A stretch of 64,000 nucleotides of DNA, from contig JAGWFS010000007.1 of assembly GCA_028867785.1 (NCBI GenBank), positions 1 through 64,000 on the forward strand. The letters run 5' to 3'. A program made the position numbers and the translations under genes. How positions within the stretch are numbered: the stretch's first letter is position 1; every line of letters begins with the position of its first letter. The notes beneath the pieces were generated by a model. That model was not told where the DNA came from. It saw nothing but the letters and a program-made list of their open reading frames with translations, and made no database searches. The stretch is from Nitrososphaerota archaeon (GTDB lineage Archaea; Thermoproteota; Nitrososphaeria; Nitrososphaerales; Nitrosopumilaceae). Of the stretch, positions 32,745 through 42,086 are shown piece by piece.

Positions 32745-33029
32745 ATGGAGCTTTTAATGACTGCAAGCACAGTGGTCTCAGGCGCCAACATGGTGGCGCT
32801 AGGCATTCTCATGAAGGTCTTTGGAAGCATGTATTCAAAGACCAGGGCGCAGCTTCCTCTGGGAATGATCTTTTTTGCAGGCCTGCTTTTTTTGCACAAC
32901 GCAATCACAGTTTACGCGTACTTTTCCATGATGGATCTCTATGCCGCAGCCCTTTTGCCATATCTGCTGTCCATCTACGTAGCCGAGCTTGCGGGAATCT
33001 TGATACTTTTGAAAATAACACTCGAATAG
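32745..33029 (+). CDS. Small membrane protein, three helices
   Basis: 94 residues with hydrophobic segments at about 5-26, 37-60 and 67-90 (ASTVVSGANMVALGILMKVF; PLGMIFFAGLLFLHNAI; LLPYLLSIYVAELAGILILL). It starts 25 bp after the wHTH gene, so is probably in its operon. Possible signal partner of that regulator; inferred from position. Confidence 0.6.
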   Translation: MELLMTASTVVSGANMVALGILMKVFGSMYSKTRAQLPLGMIFFAGLLFLHNAITVYAYFSMMDLYAAALLPYLLSIYVAELAGILILLKITLE

Positions 33030-33064
33030 ACTTGGTTTATTTGTGAGCGAAGTAAAGAAAATCT

Positions 33065-33517
33065 GTGAAACAGCAATACAAGGAATATCTCAAGCTTAAC
33101 AAAAATATACTGCTTGGATTTTCCGCATCAATTGTAATTTCCGCTGTTGCATCCCAGTCCCTGTCAAGCCAGCAAAATTATGTCAACGCAACAGTAACGC
33201 TTGTGGTTGATTACATTGTATACTTTACAACTTTTGGGGCGCTTTTCTATCTGGATAACAGGAAAAAATATCTCCTAGAGTCCGGGCAAGTCGACAGGCA
33301 TGGGCTCAAAAGGGATCTTATCAAGGTGATTTCTTCTCTGGGAATAGGCGAGGTGATATATACAATAACAAGATGGTCCCTGCAGTATTCTCTTCTTGCA
33401 GATTCTTATCCTGCATATATGGCCTCTCTTGTCTCGCAAGCAATCTCCACCTGCATCTACATGGCTACTGTAAACCTGAGCGCCAAGATAATGAGGCTGT
33501 ACAAAGATGACACTTAG
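33065..33517 (+). CDS. Membrane protein, about four helices
   Basis: 150 residues from a GTG; the TATA-like GGTTTATTTG (33034-33043) lies about 26 bp upstream. Hydrophobic segments occur at about 14-33, 43-63, 90-108 and 118-140. A basic loop DNRKKYLLESGQVDRHGLKR separates the halves. Its end overlaps the RNase H gene start by 11 bp. Function unknown. Confidence 0.6.
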   Translation: MKQQYKEYLKLNKNILLGFSASIVISAVASQSLSSQQNYVNATVTLVVDYIVYFTTFGALFYLDNRKKYLLESGQVDRHGLKRDLIKVISSLGIGEVIYTITRWSLQYSLLADSYPAYMASLVSQAISTCIYMATVNLSAKIMRLYKDDT

Positions 33518-33863
33518 CATTTTCGTGGACGGCTCGGGAGGGCCAAGCTCTGGCTTTGGGTTTTTTGTAAAAGAGACAGGCGATTCGTTCTACCAGAAGG
33601 AATCCAACATGACAAACAACCAGGCCGAGTACAGGGCAATAATTGCAGCGCTAAAAAAATATCTTGACTCTGGAGATGAGATTACAATCTACAGCGATTC
33701 AAAAAACACCGTGTCTCAACTTAACCACGAGTTTGCAATAAACAGCGAACAGCTAAGGGCGCTTGCAATGGAGGCTTGGCAGCTAATCGGAAAGTACAAG
33801 ACACTCCAGATAAAATGGATCCCAAGAAATGAAAACCTGGCAGGCAAAATGCTTGGAAGCTGA
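33507..33863 (+). CDS. rnhA: Ribonuclease HI family protein
   Basis: 118 residues. The RNase H fold is clear: first strand FVDGSGGPSSGFGF (catalytic Asp), NMTNNQAEYRAIIAAL (catalytic Glu), ITIYSDSKNTVSQL (third acidic residue), and LQIKWIPRNENLAGKM. In classical type 1 enzymes the last motif contains a fourth Asp (N-x-x-AD); here it is AGKMLGS, so that residue is missing. It would remove RNA from RNA-DNA hybrids, but activity may be altered. Confidence 0.8.
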   Translation: MTLSIFVDGSGGPSSGFGFFVKETGDSFYQKESNMTNNQAEYRAIIAALKKYLDSGDEITIYSDSKNTVSQLNHEFAINSEQLRALAMEAWQLIGKYKTLQIKWIPRNENLAGKMLGS

Positions 33864-33927
33864 CTTGGAAACTTGTCTGATCGCGGATAACTTATTATAC
33901 ATAAAACTTTGAATCCATCTCGTTCAA

Positions 33928-36033
33928 ATGACAGATTCTTTGTTTCTCTCTCCAAAATCAATTGCCATAGTTGGCGCATCCGACAAGGAAGGAAGTGTTG
34001 GACGTGCAATCACTTCAAACATTATCAAGGGATACACAGGAAAGATTTTCCCAATCAGCCCAACTAGGGATGCCGTCTTTGACAAAAAGGCATTCAAGAC
34101 GGTTCTTGACGTTCCAGAGCCAATAGACCTGGCAGTGGTGGTTACAAAAAATGATGTCGTACCGGCAGTTCTGGAAGAGTGTGGAAAAAAAGGAATCAAG
34201 GGAGCTGTAGTGATCACAGCAGGATTCAAGGAGGTAAACGAGGAAGGTGCAAAACTTGAACGAAAACTTGCCGAAATCTCAAAACAATACAACATCAGAA
34301 TAATCGGACCAAACTGCCTCGGTGTGATGAATCTTGCCCCGCAGACAATGATGAATTCAACCTTTCTCAAGGTTACCCCAAAATCAGGCGGCATTGCGCT
34401 TGTCTCACAGAGCGGAGCAATCTGTGCCGCTCTAGTTGAGGATGCAAGCGCGCAAGGAATCGGATTTTCAGCAGTCATCAGCATGGGAAACAAGGTGGAC
34501 CTCAATGAGGTAGACATGCTCAAGATGCTGGCAGCACACGAGCAGACCAAAGTAATTGTCATGTATCTTGAAGACATGACAAACGGCAGGGAGTTTCTCA
34601 AGGTATGCAAGCAGATAACAAGATTGGGCCAGGCCAAAAAGCCAGTGCTTGTACTAAAATCGGGAAGGAGTCCCGAGGGTGCCAAGGCTGCCATGTCGCA
34701 CACCGGAGCGCTAATGGGCTCTGACGAAATTTATGATGCGTTACTTACTCAGGCAGGTGCAATCAGAGTTGATTCAATGGAAGAGCTATTCGACTATGCA
34801 ACAGCATTTTCAAAGCAGCCGCTTCCAACAAAAGGTGATCTAGTTATAGTTTCTAACGCGGGAGGTCCTGCAATCATTTCAACAGATGCGTGCTCCAAGC
34901 TTGGCATCAAGATGGCAAGCATCGAGGATGTCAGACCGCAGATAAACGCAGTAATTCCTCCGTGGGGCACATCAAGAAACCCTGTAGATATAGTAGGCGA
35001 TGCAGATTTTAACAGATTTGAACACGTGTTAAACCTAGTTCTTGCACACAAAAATGTCGGCTCTGTAATTGCAATGTGCACTCCCTCTGCAACACTTGAC
35101 TATGACAAACTTGCAGAGGTCATAGTAAGCGTCTCAAAAAAATATGACAAGACAATACTTGCAAGCCTTATGGGTCTTGATGAGGGAATCAGGAACAAGG
35201 AGATACTTGCAGACGGCGGAATTCCTCACTACAAGTATGCAGAGGGGGCAATTCGAGCTCTCAAGGCGATGGTGCGCTTTACCCAATGGTCTCAGGCACG
35301 TGAAGGAAAGGTCCACGAGTTCAAGGTAAGCAAAAAACATGTCGAGAAAATCTTTGCCAAGGTGAGGGCCGAGGGACGAAAGAATCTTTTGGAGGAGGAG
35401 GGCCAGGAGGTGCTCAAGGCATACGGCGTGCCGCTTCCAAAAAGCATTCTTGCAACAAAGGACAGGGAGGCAGCTGCCGCAGCAAAAAAGATTGGCTATC
35501 CAGTTGTAATGAAGATTGCATCTCCGCAAATCATACACAAGTCTGATGCAGGGGGAGTAAAGGTGGGACTTAAGACCCCGCAAGAAGTAAAGAGGGCGTT
35601 CAAGGAAATAATCAAGAACGCAAAGAAATACGACAAAAAGGCAGCAATCAAGGGGGTCTTGGTGCAGGAGATGGTAAAGGGTGGAAAGGAAACAATTGTA
35701 GGATCAAAACAAGAGCCAGGATTTGGGCCCGTGGTAATGTTTGGAATGGGGGGAATCTATGTTGAGGTGCTAAAGGACGTCACATTTAGAATTGCACCTG
35801 TCACAAACACCGAAGCAGAAGAGATGATCTCGTCAATCAAGACAAACAAGCTGCTGCAAGGTGTAAGGGGAGAGAAACCATCCGACATGGAAAAATTATC
35901 AGAATGCATCCAAAAAATATCACAGCTTGTCACTGACTTTGACGAGATAAAAGAACTTGATCTCAATCCGGTCCTTGTATTTGAAAAAGGCAAGGGCTGC
36001 AAAGTAGTTGACGTAAGAATCGGTCTAGCTTAG
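33928..36033 (+). CDS. 4-hydroxybutyrate-CoA ligase (ADP-forming)
   Basis: 701 residues with the fused architecture of ADP-forming acyl-CoA synthetases: CoA-binding domain (SIAIVGASDKEGSVG), succinyl-CoA-ligase-like domains with the phospho-His region AAMSHTGALMGS, and a C-terminal ATP-grasp domain (YPVVMKIASPQIIHKSDAGG; ELDLNPVLVFEKGKG). Family members act on acetate, 3-hydroxypropionate or 4-hydroxybutyrate; location next to 4-hydroxybutyryl-CoA dehydratase, as in Nitrosopumilus (Nmar_0206/0207), points to 4-hydroxybutyrate. It is an energy-saving step of the thaumarchaeal HP/HB carbon-fixation cycle. TATA upstream at about 33899. Confidence 0.88.
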   Translation: MTDSLFLSPKSIAIVGASDKEGSVGRAITSNIIKGYTGKIFPISPTRDAVFDKKAFKTVLDVPEPIDLAVVVTKNDVVPAVLEECGKKGIKGAVVITAGFKEVNEEGAKLERKLAEISKQYNIRIIGPNCLGVMNLAPQTMMNSTFLKVTPKSGGIALVSQSGAICAALVEDASAQGIGFSAVISMGNKVDLNEVDMLKMLAAHEQTKVIVMYLEDMTNGREFLKVCKQITRLGQAKKPVLVLKSGRSPEGAKAAMSHTGALMGSDEIYDALLTQAGAIRVDSMEELFDYATAFSKQPLPTKGDLVIVSNAGGPAIISTDACSKLGIKMASIEDVRPQINAVIPPWGTSRNPVDIVGDADFNRFEHVLNLVLAHKNVGSVIAMCTPSATLDYDKLAEVIVSVSKKYDKTILASLMGLDEGIRNKEILADGGIPHYKYAEGAIRALKAMVRFTQWSQAREGKVHEFKVSKKHVEKIFAKVRAEGRKNLLEEEGQEVLKAYGVPLPKSILATKDREAAAAAKKIGYPVVMKIASPQIIHKSDAGGVKVGLKTPQEVKRAFKEIIKNAKKYDKKAAIKGVLVQEMVKGGKETIVGSKQEPGFGPVVMFGMGGIYVEVLKDVTFRIAPVTNTEAEEMISSIKTNKLLQGVRGEKPSDMEKLSECIQKISQLVTDFDEIKELDLNPVLVFEKGKGCKVVDVRIGLA

Positions 36034-36086
36034 ACCGCATGTCTGCTCTTATAATATTTATATTGCTTTGAGAGGGTATAGCAGAT

Positions 36087-37595
36087 ATGCCAATTAAGAC
36101 AGGGGCAGAGTACATACAAAGTCTCAAAGGCAGAAAGATGAAGGTCTATCTTTTCGGAGAACTTGTCCCAGAACCGGTGGACCATCCGATGATTCGTCCC
36201 TCGATTAATGCCGTGGCAGAAACCTATGATCTAGCTGCTAGCGAATCCGAGCTGGCAAGCGTCAAGTCATCTATCAGCGGATTGCAAGTAAACAGATTTT
36301 TGCACATTGCAGAAAGTGCAGAAGACTTGGTAAACCAAAACAAGATGCAGAGAAAACTCGGGCAGCTTACAGGAACGTGTTTCCAGAGATGCGTGGGAAT
36401 GGATGCACTCAACTCGCTCTATTCTGTAACTTATGAGATTGATGAAAAGCACAAGACAGGCTATCACAAGAGGCTGGTTGAATTTATCAAAATGATTCAG
36501 ACTGAAAACTTTGTAATTGGAGGCGCCATGACGGATCCAAAGGGAGACAGGAGCAAGGCTCCACATGAACAGGAAGACCCTGATGTCTTTTTGCGCGTTG
36601 TCGAGAAAAATGACAAGGGCATAGTCGTAAGGGGTGCCAAGGCACACCAGACGGGATGCATCAATTCGCACTGGATAATATTCATGCCCACAATGAGGCT
36701 GCAAGAAAACGATGTCGACTATGCAGTAGTGGGAGCAGTCCCAGCAGATGCACCTGGCATCACATACATCTATGGACGACAGTCATGTGACACAAGAAGC
36801 ATGGAAGGTGGAGACCTCGACGCGGGAAACTCCAAGTTTGCAGGCCAAGAGGCAATGATAATTTTTGACAACGTATTTGTCCCGTGGGAATACGTATTCA
36901 TGAACGGCGAATACGAATTTGCATCGATGCTAGTTGAGAGATTTACGTGCTACCACAGAAGAAGCTATGTCTGCAAGACAGGCCTTGGGGATGTATTAAT
37001 CGGCGCATCAGCGGCAATTTCTGACTACAATGGAATTCCAAACGTATCTCACATACGGGACAAGCTAGTGGAGATGACGCACCTGAACGAGACGATATAT
37101 GCAGCAGGCATAGCATCGTCGTACCAGGCACACCGCACAAAGTCTGGCAACTGGCTAAATGACGACATGCTGGCAAACGTATGCAAGCATAACGTAACAA
37201 GATTCCCGTATGAAATAGGAAGACTGGCACAAGACATTGCAGGAGGGCTTATGGTTACACTTCCGTCAGAAAAAGATCTTCGTAACCCGGAGACTGGCCC
37301 GATACTGCGAAAATATCTGCGCGGACGCAAGGGCGTTGACGTGGAGGACAGGATGAGGATATTGAGGCTGATTGAAAACATGACGCTTGGAAGAAACGCA
37401 GTGGGGTATCTCACGGAATCAATGCACGGAGCAGGCTCGCCCCAGGCCCAGCGAATACAGATTGCAAGACAGATGCAGCTAGAGTACAAAAAACAGCTTG
37501 CTAAAAACTTGGCAAACGTAAAGGACGATACGCCGTCTTCGCCGGAAATGTCTGATTATTTCCAGCGAGTCTTTAAGACAAGCAGCAAAAATTAG
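36087..37595 (+). CDS. 4-hydroxybutyryl-CoA dehydratase
   Basis: 502 residues. Ligands expected for the [4Fe-4S] cluster are all present: C98 and C102 in GTCFQRCVGMDALN, and H290 and C296 in RFTCYHRRSYVCKTG. FAD-binding features of the acyl-CoA dehydrogenase fold follow. It converts 4-hydroxybutyryl-CoA to crotonyl-CoA, the radical dehydration that marks the HP/HB cycle of ammonia-oxidising archaea. TATA TTTATATTGC is about 26 bp upstream, so it has its own promoter besides following the ligase. Confidence 0.95.
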   Translation: MPIKTGAEYIQSLKGRKMKVYLFGELVPEPVDHPMIRPSINAVAETYDLAASESELASVKSSISGLQVNRFLHIAESAEDLVNQNKMQRKLGQLTGTCFQRCVGMDALNSLYSVTYEIDEKHKTGYHKRLVEFIKMIQTENFVIGGAMTDPKGDRSKAPHEQEDPDVFLRVVEKNDKGIVVRGAKAHQTGCINSHWIIFMPTMRLQENDVDYAVVGAVPADAPGITYIYGRQSCDTRSMEGGDLDAGNSKFAGQEAMIIFDNVFVPWEYVFMNGEYEFASMLVERFTCYHRRSYVCKTGLGDVLIGASAAISDYNGIPNVSHIRDKLVEMTHLNETIYAAGIASSYQAHRTKSGNWLNDDMLANVCKHNVTRFPYEIGRLAQDIAGGLMVTLPSEKDLRNPETGPILRKYLRGRKGVDVEDRMRILRLIENMTLGRNAVGYLTESMHGAGSPQAQRIQIARQMQLEYKKQLAKNLANVKDDTPSSPEMSDYFQRVFKTSSKN

Positions 37596-37599
37596 CCCT

Positions 37600-38247
37600 T
37601 TATTGTGGCGAGTCTTTCTTCTCGTCGATATTCTTGTCAGTATCAGAACTGTATGTTTCATCAACATTTTTGGCCTTGCTTGGAATGTCTGTCTTGGTCA
37701 CACTGGGAGTCTCCGGCTTGTCCGGCGGAGAATTGGCAAAGCCTACCTCCGAATCGCCTTTTTTACCAAACTGCTTTACTATCATTATGCCAACTATGAC
37801 GGCTATTATGATATAGTTGATTGGAGGAGTAAGAATTCTTGTAACGTATCCTATCTGCGGTATTACGTACACCACCTTTCCAATATAGTTCTGCTTTGCT
37901 ATTGGATAGTCAACCCCCGGTATGGAGCCTGGGTTTGCGTCTCCCTTTGTCCTGATTATGCGGGGATCTTGGTTTAGTATCTCGGCTACGCGATGAACTA
38001 TGACCTTGTCTTCAGCTGAGGCATGGAAAACTATGATATCCCCAATCTTGAGCTGATCAAAGGGATCATTTCCGTTTACAACAATCACGTCAAACACGTT
38101 GAGGTTTGGCACCATGCTTCCGCTTGATACCACATAGAATGGATTCTCAGTTCCAAATGTTACCCTCAGTCCGACCCAAATTATCGCAATTCCGATGACT
38201 ACAATTATTATGTCTTTTACAAAACCTGATGCAGCGTGTTTTTTCAA
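37600..38247 (-). CDS. Signal peptidase I (archaeal/ER type)
   Basis: 215 residues. N-terminal membrane helix (IIIVVIGIAIIWVGLRVTF), catalytic serine in VVSSGSMVPNL, catalytic histidine in KVIVHRV (His instead of Lys, as in Sec11-type enzymes), and TKGDANPGSIPG. A second helix lies at about 142-162, then a charged Ser/Pro/Lys/Asp-rich cytosolic tail. It would process the many secreted proteins in this genome. Convergent with the dehydratase, 4 bp apart. Confidence 0.9.
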   Translation of the reverse strand: MKKHAASGFVKDIIIVVIGIAIIWVGLRVTFGTENPFYVVSSGSMVPNLNVFDVIVVNGNDPFDQLKIGDIIVFHASAEDKVIVHRVAEILNQDPRIIRTKGDANPGSIPGVDYPIAKQNYIGKVVYVIPQIGYVTRILTPPINYIIIAVIVGIMIVKQFGKKGDSEVGFANSPPDKPETPSVTKTDIPSKAKNVDETYSSDTDKNIDEKKDSPQ

Positions 38248-38299
38248 TTATATTCTGTCCTCTGATTTCGTAAGATAAATCTTGCTTAACAATGTCTTT

Positions 38300-39013
38300 C
38301 TACTTTAGCTTATTTCCACAGCTTTCGCAGAATTTTGAGCCCGTGCTGTTTGCGCTTCCGCACCTGGAACATTTAGAGTCATCGCTTATCTGCCCACCTA
38401 GAAGAACAATCTCGCCTACCTTCCTTATCTCTTCCCACTTTATTGTAGAACTTGTGCCGTCATTTTTTGTTATCACAAGAATGATGCCAGACTGTCCCGG
38501 CTGGATGCCGATCTCCTTTACAACTCCAACTCTTCTTGCCTCGGAATCATATACTGAAAGTCCCGTGACAGAGCTGAATGTCTTTACGCCAGAGTTTTCT
38601 TGCGTTTGAAATGACTGAGCGGGTTGGGGACTTGACTGGGCAGCATATGCTGCCTGAGCCTCTGGTCTTGCAGGCCCGACATCTGCCTTTTCATCTGGCT
38701 TGCTAAAGTTTCGATATTCTGCAAGGACCGATCCACAGGTGGTGCACAGGTACTGGCCCTTTTCCAAAAGAACCAAGTTTTCTGCCACCACTTCATTTGG
38801 GGCCTCATAGTCTATTCTAGGGCTTCCCTCGTATTCCTTCTCGCATGTATTGCAGTAATATTTTGAAATTTTTTCCGAGTCTAGGCGGCCAATTGGCGCC
38901 AAAAACAGATCAGGCCCACCAAGGTTTCCCTTCCTCTGCTGCTCGTCGTCAACAGTTGCCATGACGTATCCTCCAGATCCTCTAAGTTTCTTCAAGCGCA
39001 GTTCACTGCTCAT
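38300..39013 (-). CDS. PRC-barrel protein with two zinc ribbons
   Basis: 237 residues. N-terminal zinc site YYCNTCEKEYEG ... YLCTTCGSVLAEY, a Pro/Ala/Gln linker, a PRC-barrel-like domain (VTGLSVYDSEARRVGVVKEI ... TIKWEEIRKVGEIVLL), and a C-terminal zinc ribbon CSRCGSANSTGSKFCESCG. PRC barrels in archaea occur in RNA processing and cell-division (CdvA) proteins. No coiled coil as in CdvA, so the role stays open. Confidence 0.7.
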   Translation of the reverse strand: MSSELRLKKLRGSGGYVMATVDDEQQRKGNLGGPDLFLAPIGRLDSEKISKYYCNTCEKEYEGSPRIDYEAPNEVVAENLVLLEKGQYLCTTCGSVLAEYRNFSKPDEKADVGPARPEAQAAYAAQSSPQPAQSFQTQENSGVKTFSSVTGLSVYDSEARRVGVVKEIGIQPGQSGIILVITKNDGTSSTIKWEEIRKVGEIVLLGGQISDDSKCSRCGSANSTGSKFCESCGNKLK

Positions 39014-39239
39014 GTTTCTAGTCTACAAAAAAGTCATTTAAGTATGTATATGACATCAACTAGTCAAATCTATAACACGTGCCGCACTGGCAGATTGCAC
39101 AATTTTAAAAAATTATGCACTTTTTTTCAATAATTTGGAAAGAGTTAATAGAGCCAGCTTGTAAGCTTAAACAAAAATAATGACGGAAATGTACCAAAAC
39201 ACTTCTCTGTCATTTCCAAAAAAAGATGATGATTAAAAG
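39014..39239. other. Divergent promoter and long leader of the DEAD helicase
   Basis: TTTTAAAAAA at 39103-39112 is a likely TATA box, implying a leader of about 100 nt before the TTG at 39240. An inverted repeat GGAAATG (39185-39191)/CATTTCC (39211-39217) can form a hairpin in that leader. Long structured leaders are common for cold-inducible helicases; regulation here is an inference. Confidence 0.4.
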
Positions 39240-40523
39240 TTGACAAAATTTGAAGAACTAGGGATAAAGAATCCTATACTCACAGCACTAAGCGAGATCC
39301 ATTTTGAAGAGCCGTTTCCAATCCAGGCTGCAGCGATTCCTGTACTATTGTCAGGACAAGATGTAATAGGACAGGCCCATACCGGAACTGGCAAGACAGC
39401 CGCCTTTTCACTTCCAATCATACAGACAATTGTGCCAAAAGGTGGCATACAGGCAATCATACTTGCGCCAACAAGGGAGCTTGCAGTGCAGATAACAGGA
39501 GAGATTCAAAGATTTTCAAGACATTCGGGAATTCGATATGTGACAATCTATGGAGGGCAGAGCATCAATGTACAGTTCGGCGAGCTGGAAAGGGGAGTCG
39601 AGATTGTTGTTGCAACACCAGGAAGACTCATCGACCACATAAAGCGAGGATCTGTAAGACTCAACAATGTCAAGTATGTCATACTTGACGAGGCAGATAC
39701 AATGCTTGATATGGGATTCATTGACGACATACGATTCATCCTGGATCTTGTTCCAAAGCAGCACATTACAGCATTGTTTTCTGCTACAATGCCGCCGGAG
39801 ATTCTCATGCTTGCAGAAAAGTACATGAAAAGCCCGCAAAGAATCTTCATCGACGCAGACGACCTCAGCGGAGAGGGAATAGAACAGGCATTTTTGGTAA
39901 TAAAGGACAGGGAAAAGACGGACTATCTTTTGAGATTCATCAAAGAGAACAAGGCAGGACAGACAATCGTATTCTGTTCGACAAAGGACAGGACAAGGCG
40001 GGTGGCACACGAGCTTGAAAAGGCAAGCAAGCTCACAGTCGTCTCGATTCAGGGAGACATGTCGCAATTTAGACGCGACAAGGCCATGTACATGTTCAGA
40101 AAAGGAAAGGCAGACATTCTTGTTGCAACCGACGTTGCAGCAAGGGGGATAGACGTACCCGAAGTGGCACTTGTCATAAACTATGACGTGCCAAGCCGAG
40201 ACATGGTGTATTTCCATAGAATTGGACGTACTGCAAGGGCAGGGGCAAAGGGCAGGGCAATCACGCTAGTATCGTATTCTTCGATTGGCGATTTCAAGGC
40301 AATCTCGAGCCAAACCAAGGTTGCCATGCGCGATCTAAACAAGGAGCTTGGGATAGAAGTAAAGATCCCAGATCCGCTGAAAAGAGAGATGCCGCAAAGG
40401 AGAGGATACGGCGGCAGATCTCAGAGCTGGGGAAGAAGACGTGACGACAGGAGAGGGGACGGAAGGCGAAGATATGGCAACGATGGCGGCAGAAACTATT
40501 ACGGCCTGAAAAGTCGCTGGTAA
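39240..40523 (+). CDS. DEAD-box RNA helicase
   Basis: 427 residues with all core motifs: Q-motif (FPIQAAAIPVL), motif I AHTGTGKTAAF, PTRELAVQ, TPGRLIDH, VILDEADTMLD, FSATMP, ARGIDVP and HRIGRTARAGAKG. The C-terminal tail of about 50 residues is Arg/Gly/Asp-rich (RRDDRRGDGRRRYG), a typical RNA-binding extension of DeaD/RhlE-like enzymes. The start is TTG: the frame gives MTKFEELGI and no better start exists. It unwinds RNA structure in ribosome assembly or mRNA decay. Confidence 0.9.
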   Translation: MTKFEELGIKNPILTALSEIHFEEPFPIQAAAIPVLLSGQDVIGQAHTGTGKTAAFSLPIIQTIVPKGGIQAIILAPTRELAVQITGEIQRFSRHSGIRYVTIYGGQSINVQFGELERGVEIVVATPGRLIDHIKRGSVRLNNVKYVILDEADTMLDMGFIDDIRFILDLVPKQHITALFSATMPPEILMLAEKYMKSPQRIFIDADDLSGEGIEQAFLVIKDREKTDYLLRFIKENKAGQTIVFCSTKDRTRRVAHELEKASKLTVVSIQGDMSQFRRDKAMYMFRKGKADILVATDVAARGIDVPEVALVINYDVPSRDMVYFHRIGRTARAGAKGRAITLVSYSSIGDFKAISSQTKVAMRDLNKELGIEVKIPDPLKREMPQRRGYGGRSQSWGRRRDDRRGDGRRRYGNDGGRNYYGLKSRW

Positions 40524-40566
40524 AAAAGCGTTCAATATATTTAGGGATACCACTCATTTATCAAGC

Positions 40567-40899
40567 ATGGATAAAGCAAAACCTGTTAACCAGCAAAACT
40601 GGGACAACGAAGTAATAAACTCTCAAATCCCGGTGTTTGTAGATTTTTGGGCCGAATGGTGCGGTCCATGCAGAATGGTCGGTCCTGTTGTCGAAGAACT
40701 TGCAGGTGAATATGCAGGAAAGGTCAACTTTGTGAAGGTAAACGTTGACGAGAACAACGAACTTGCATCAAAGTATAACGTGTTTAGCATACCGACACTT
40801 GCCCTGTTCAACAAGGGACAGATAGTTGCACAACAGGTGGGAGCCGCGTCAAAGTCTTCATACAAGGGAATGATAGACCGGGCTCTTGAAAAGGCCTAG
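40567..40899 (+). CDS. trxA: Thioredoxin
   Basis: 110 residues, standard thioredoxin length. Active site FWAEWCGPCRMVGP, cis-Pro region FSIPTLALFNKG, and a C-terminal helix. Cytoplasmic disulfide reductant. It follows the DEAD helicase by 43 bp and may be co-transcribed. A second thioredoxin lies at 55159-55542. Confidence 0.93.
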   Translation: MDKAKPVNQQNWDNEVINSQIPVFVDFWAEWCGPCRMVGPVVEELAGEYAGKVNFVKVNVDENNELASKYNVFSIPTLALFNKGQIVAQQVGAASKSSYKGMIDRALEKA

Positions 40900-40962
40900 A
40901 AACAAAACCTTACCTATCTTTTTTCGCTCTAAAATAAATACAGGTCAGAGTGAACAGTTTCC

Positions 40963-41487
40963 ATGTCGTTTGGCGGCGAAGTAGACACTCTTACTCTGTT
41001 ATTTGACAAGCTACAAAACTTACTCAATGATACACAAGGATACTACGAGTCATTCCTTGACGCAAACGGCATGTACAAGCAAGGAAAGCTGTCCGACAAG
41101 GAATTTTTCGAAAAACTTGGAGATTATGTTGTTGCTTATTCCACCCTAGAGTTTCTCTCAGTCAAGGTAATCTTTGAGCTAAAAAAAGCCCTTGGCAAGT
41201 CAGCCATAGGACAGGCAAGTCCATCAGGTGGCGGCACCATGCCAAGCGGAATGAGCTTCGGAGGGCAGCAGGCCTCTCATGTCACTGCGGCAACACTGCC
41301 GGGAGCGGGACGACCACCGTCTGTCATATCTGCAGCATCTGCATTTTCAACGCCGGGAGTTTTGCCGACACCAGACCCTGCACTCCTGCCAAAAGGTTCG
41401 CCCCAGTCAGGTCCGGTATGCAGTTCCTGCGGCGCGCCTGCCAAGACAACATCAAAGTTTTGCACCAAGTGTGGAAATAAAATCTAG
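40963..41487 (+). CDS. Helical protein with C-terminal zinc ribbon
   Basis: 174 residues. The first 90 are predicted helical (LTLLFDKLQNLLNDTQGYY; FEKLGDYVVAYSTLEFLSV). A Gly/Pro/Ser-rich linker follows. The end is a zinc ribbon CSSCGAPAKTTSKFCTKCGN. The same ribbon type ends the convergent 41484 protein and the PRC-barrel protein at 38300. Function unknown; probably a protein- or RNA-binding adaptor. Confidence 0.68.
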   Translation: MSFGGEVDTLTLLFDKLQNLLNDTQGYYESFLDANGMYKQGKLSDKEFFEKLGDYVVAYSTLEFLSVKVIFELKKALGKSAIGQASPSGGGTMPSGMSFGGQQASHVTAATLPGAGRPPSVISAASAFSTPGVLPTPDPALLPKGSPQSGPVCSSCGAPAKTTSKFCTKCGNKI

Positions 41488-41855
41488 TCCTGAGTCGCGC
41501 CACATTCCGTACAAAATCTGGCACTAGCAGAAAGTTTTGTACCGCATTCAGAACAGAATTTTGAGCTGGAACCAACCTCTGAACCGACATTTCCGTAAAG
41601 GCTATCCCCAATGGTTTTCACGGCACCTGTGGGGACAAACTTGTCATCGTCTACAATGTCTACCGGCGCAAAGTCCTTTTCTTCTACAAAAACCATGATT
41701 CTTGGCATCTGCTGTCCGGGGTTTTTTGTGTCTGGCACCATGTCGCCAAGCCAGAAAGCAAATCTCATAAGGGTAAGCTCCGGTGTGGAAAAAGTCAGCG
41801 TGTGATTTGACATATAATCTTCCGCTGCAGTCTTTCCGTTGAATACCTTCATCAT
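41484..41855 (-). CDS. Zinc-ribbon protein
   Basis: 123 residues. An alpha/beta N-terminal domain (TLTFSTPELTLMRFAFWLGD; PRIMVFVEEKDFAPVDIVDD) and a C-terminal zinc ribbon FCSECGTKLSASARFCTECG. Its last codons overlap the convergent gene by four bases. It shares the ribbon with neighbours, which suggests a set of related adaptors. Not recognised. Confidence 0.65.
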   Translation of the reverse strand: MMKVFNGKTAAEDYMSNHTLTFSTPELTLMRFAFWLGDMVPDTKNPGQQMPRIMVFVEEKDFAPVDIVDDDKFVPTGAVKTIGDSLYGNVGSEVGSSSKFCSECGTKLSASARFCTECGATQD

Positions 41856-41867
41856 TTGAACTGGTTA

Positions 41868-41996
41868 TCATGGATGTATATTGTTTTTTGTGTTGCCCGG
41901 TACCTGTTTTCTGCACTTGGGGCATCTTGGGCCATAGTCACGGTTGACACTTACTATGATCTTCTTGCAGCCAAGACAATAGTAATAGTTGGTCAT
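41868..41996 (-). CDS. 42-residue zinc-ribbon protein
   Basis: MTNYYYCLGCKKIIVSVNRD followed by YGPRCPKCRKQVPG: two C-x2-C pairs about 20 residues apart, a minimal rubredoxin-like zinc ribbon. It lies 12 bp upstream of the 41484-41855 gene on the same strand, so the two are likely co-transcribed. Confidence 0.62.
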   Translation of the reverse strand: MTNYYYCLGCKKIIVSVNRDYGPRCPKCRKQVPGNTKNNIHP

Positions 41997-42086
41997 CTAA
42001 ACCCAAGATAGGCGCATATCGTATGTAAGTCAATCTACACATTCGCATTTTTATAATCGATCTTACTATGCACATCTGAAATAAAA

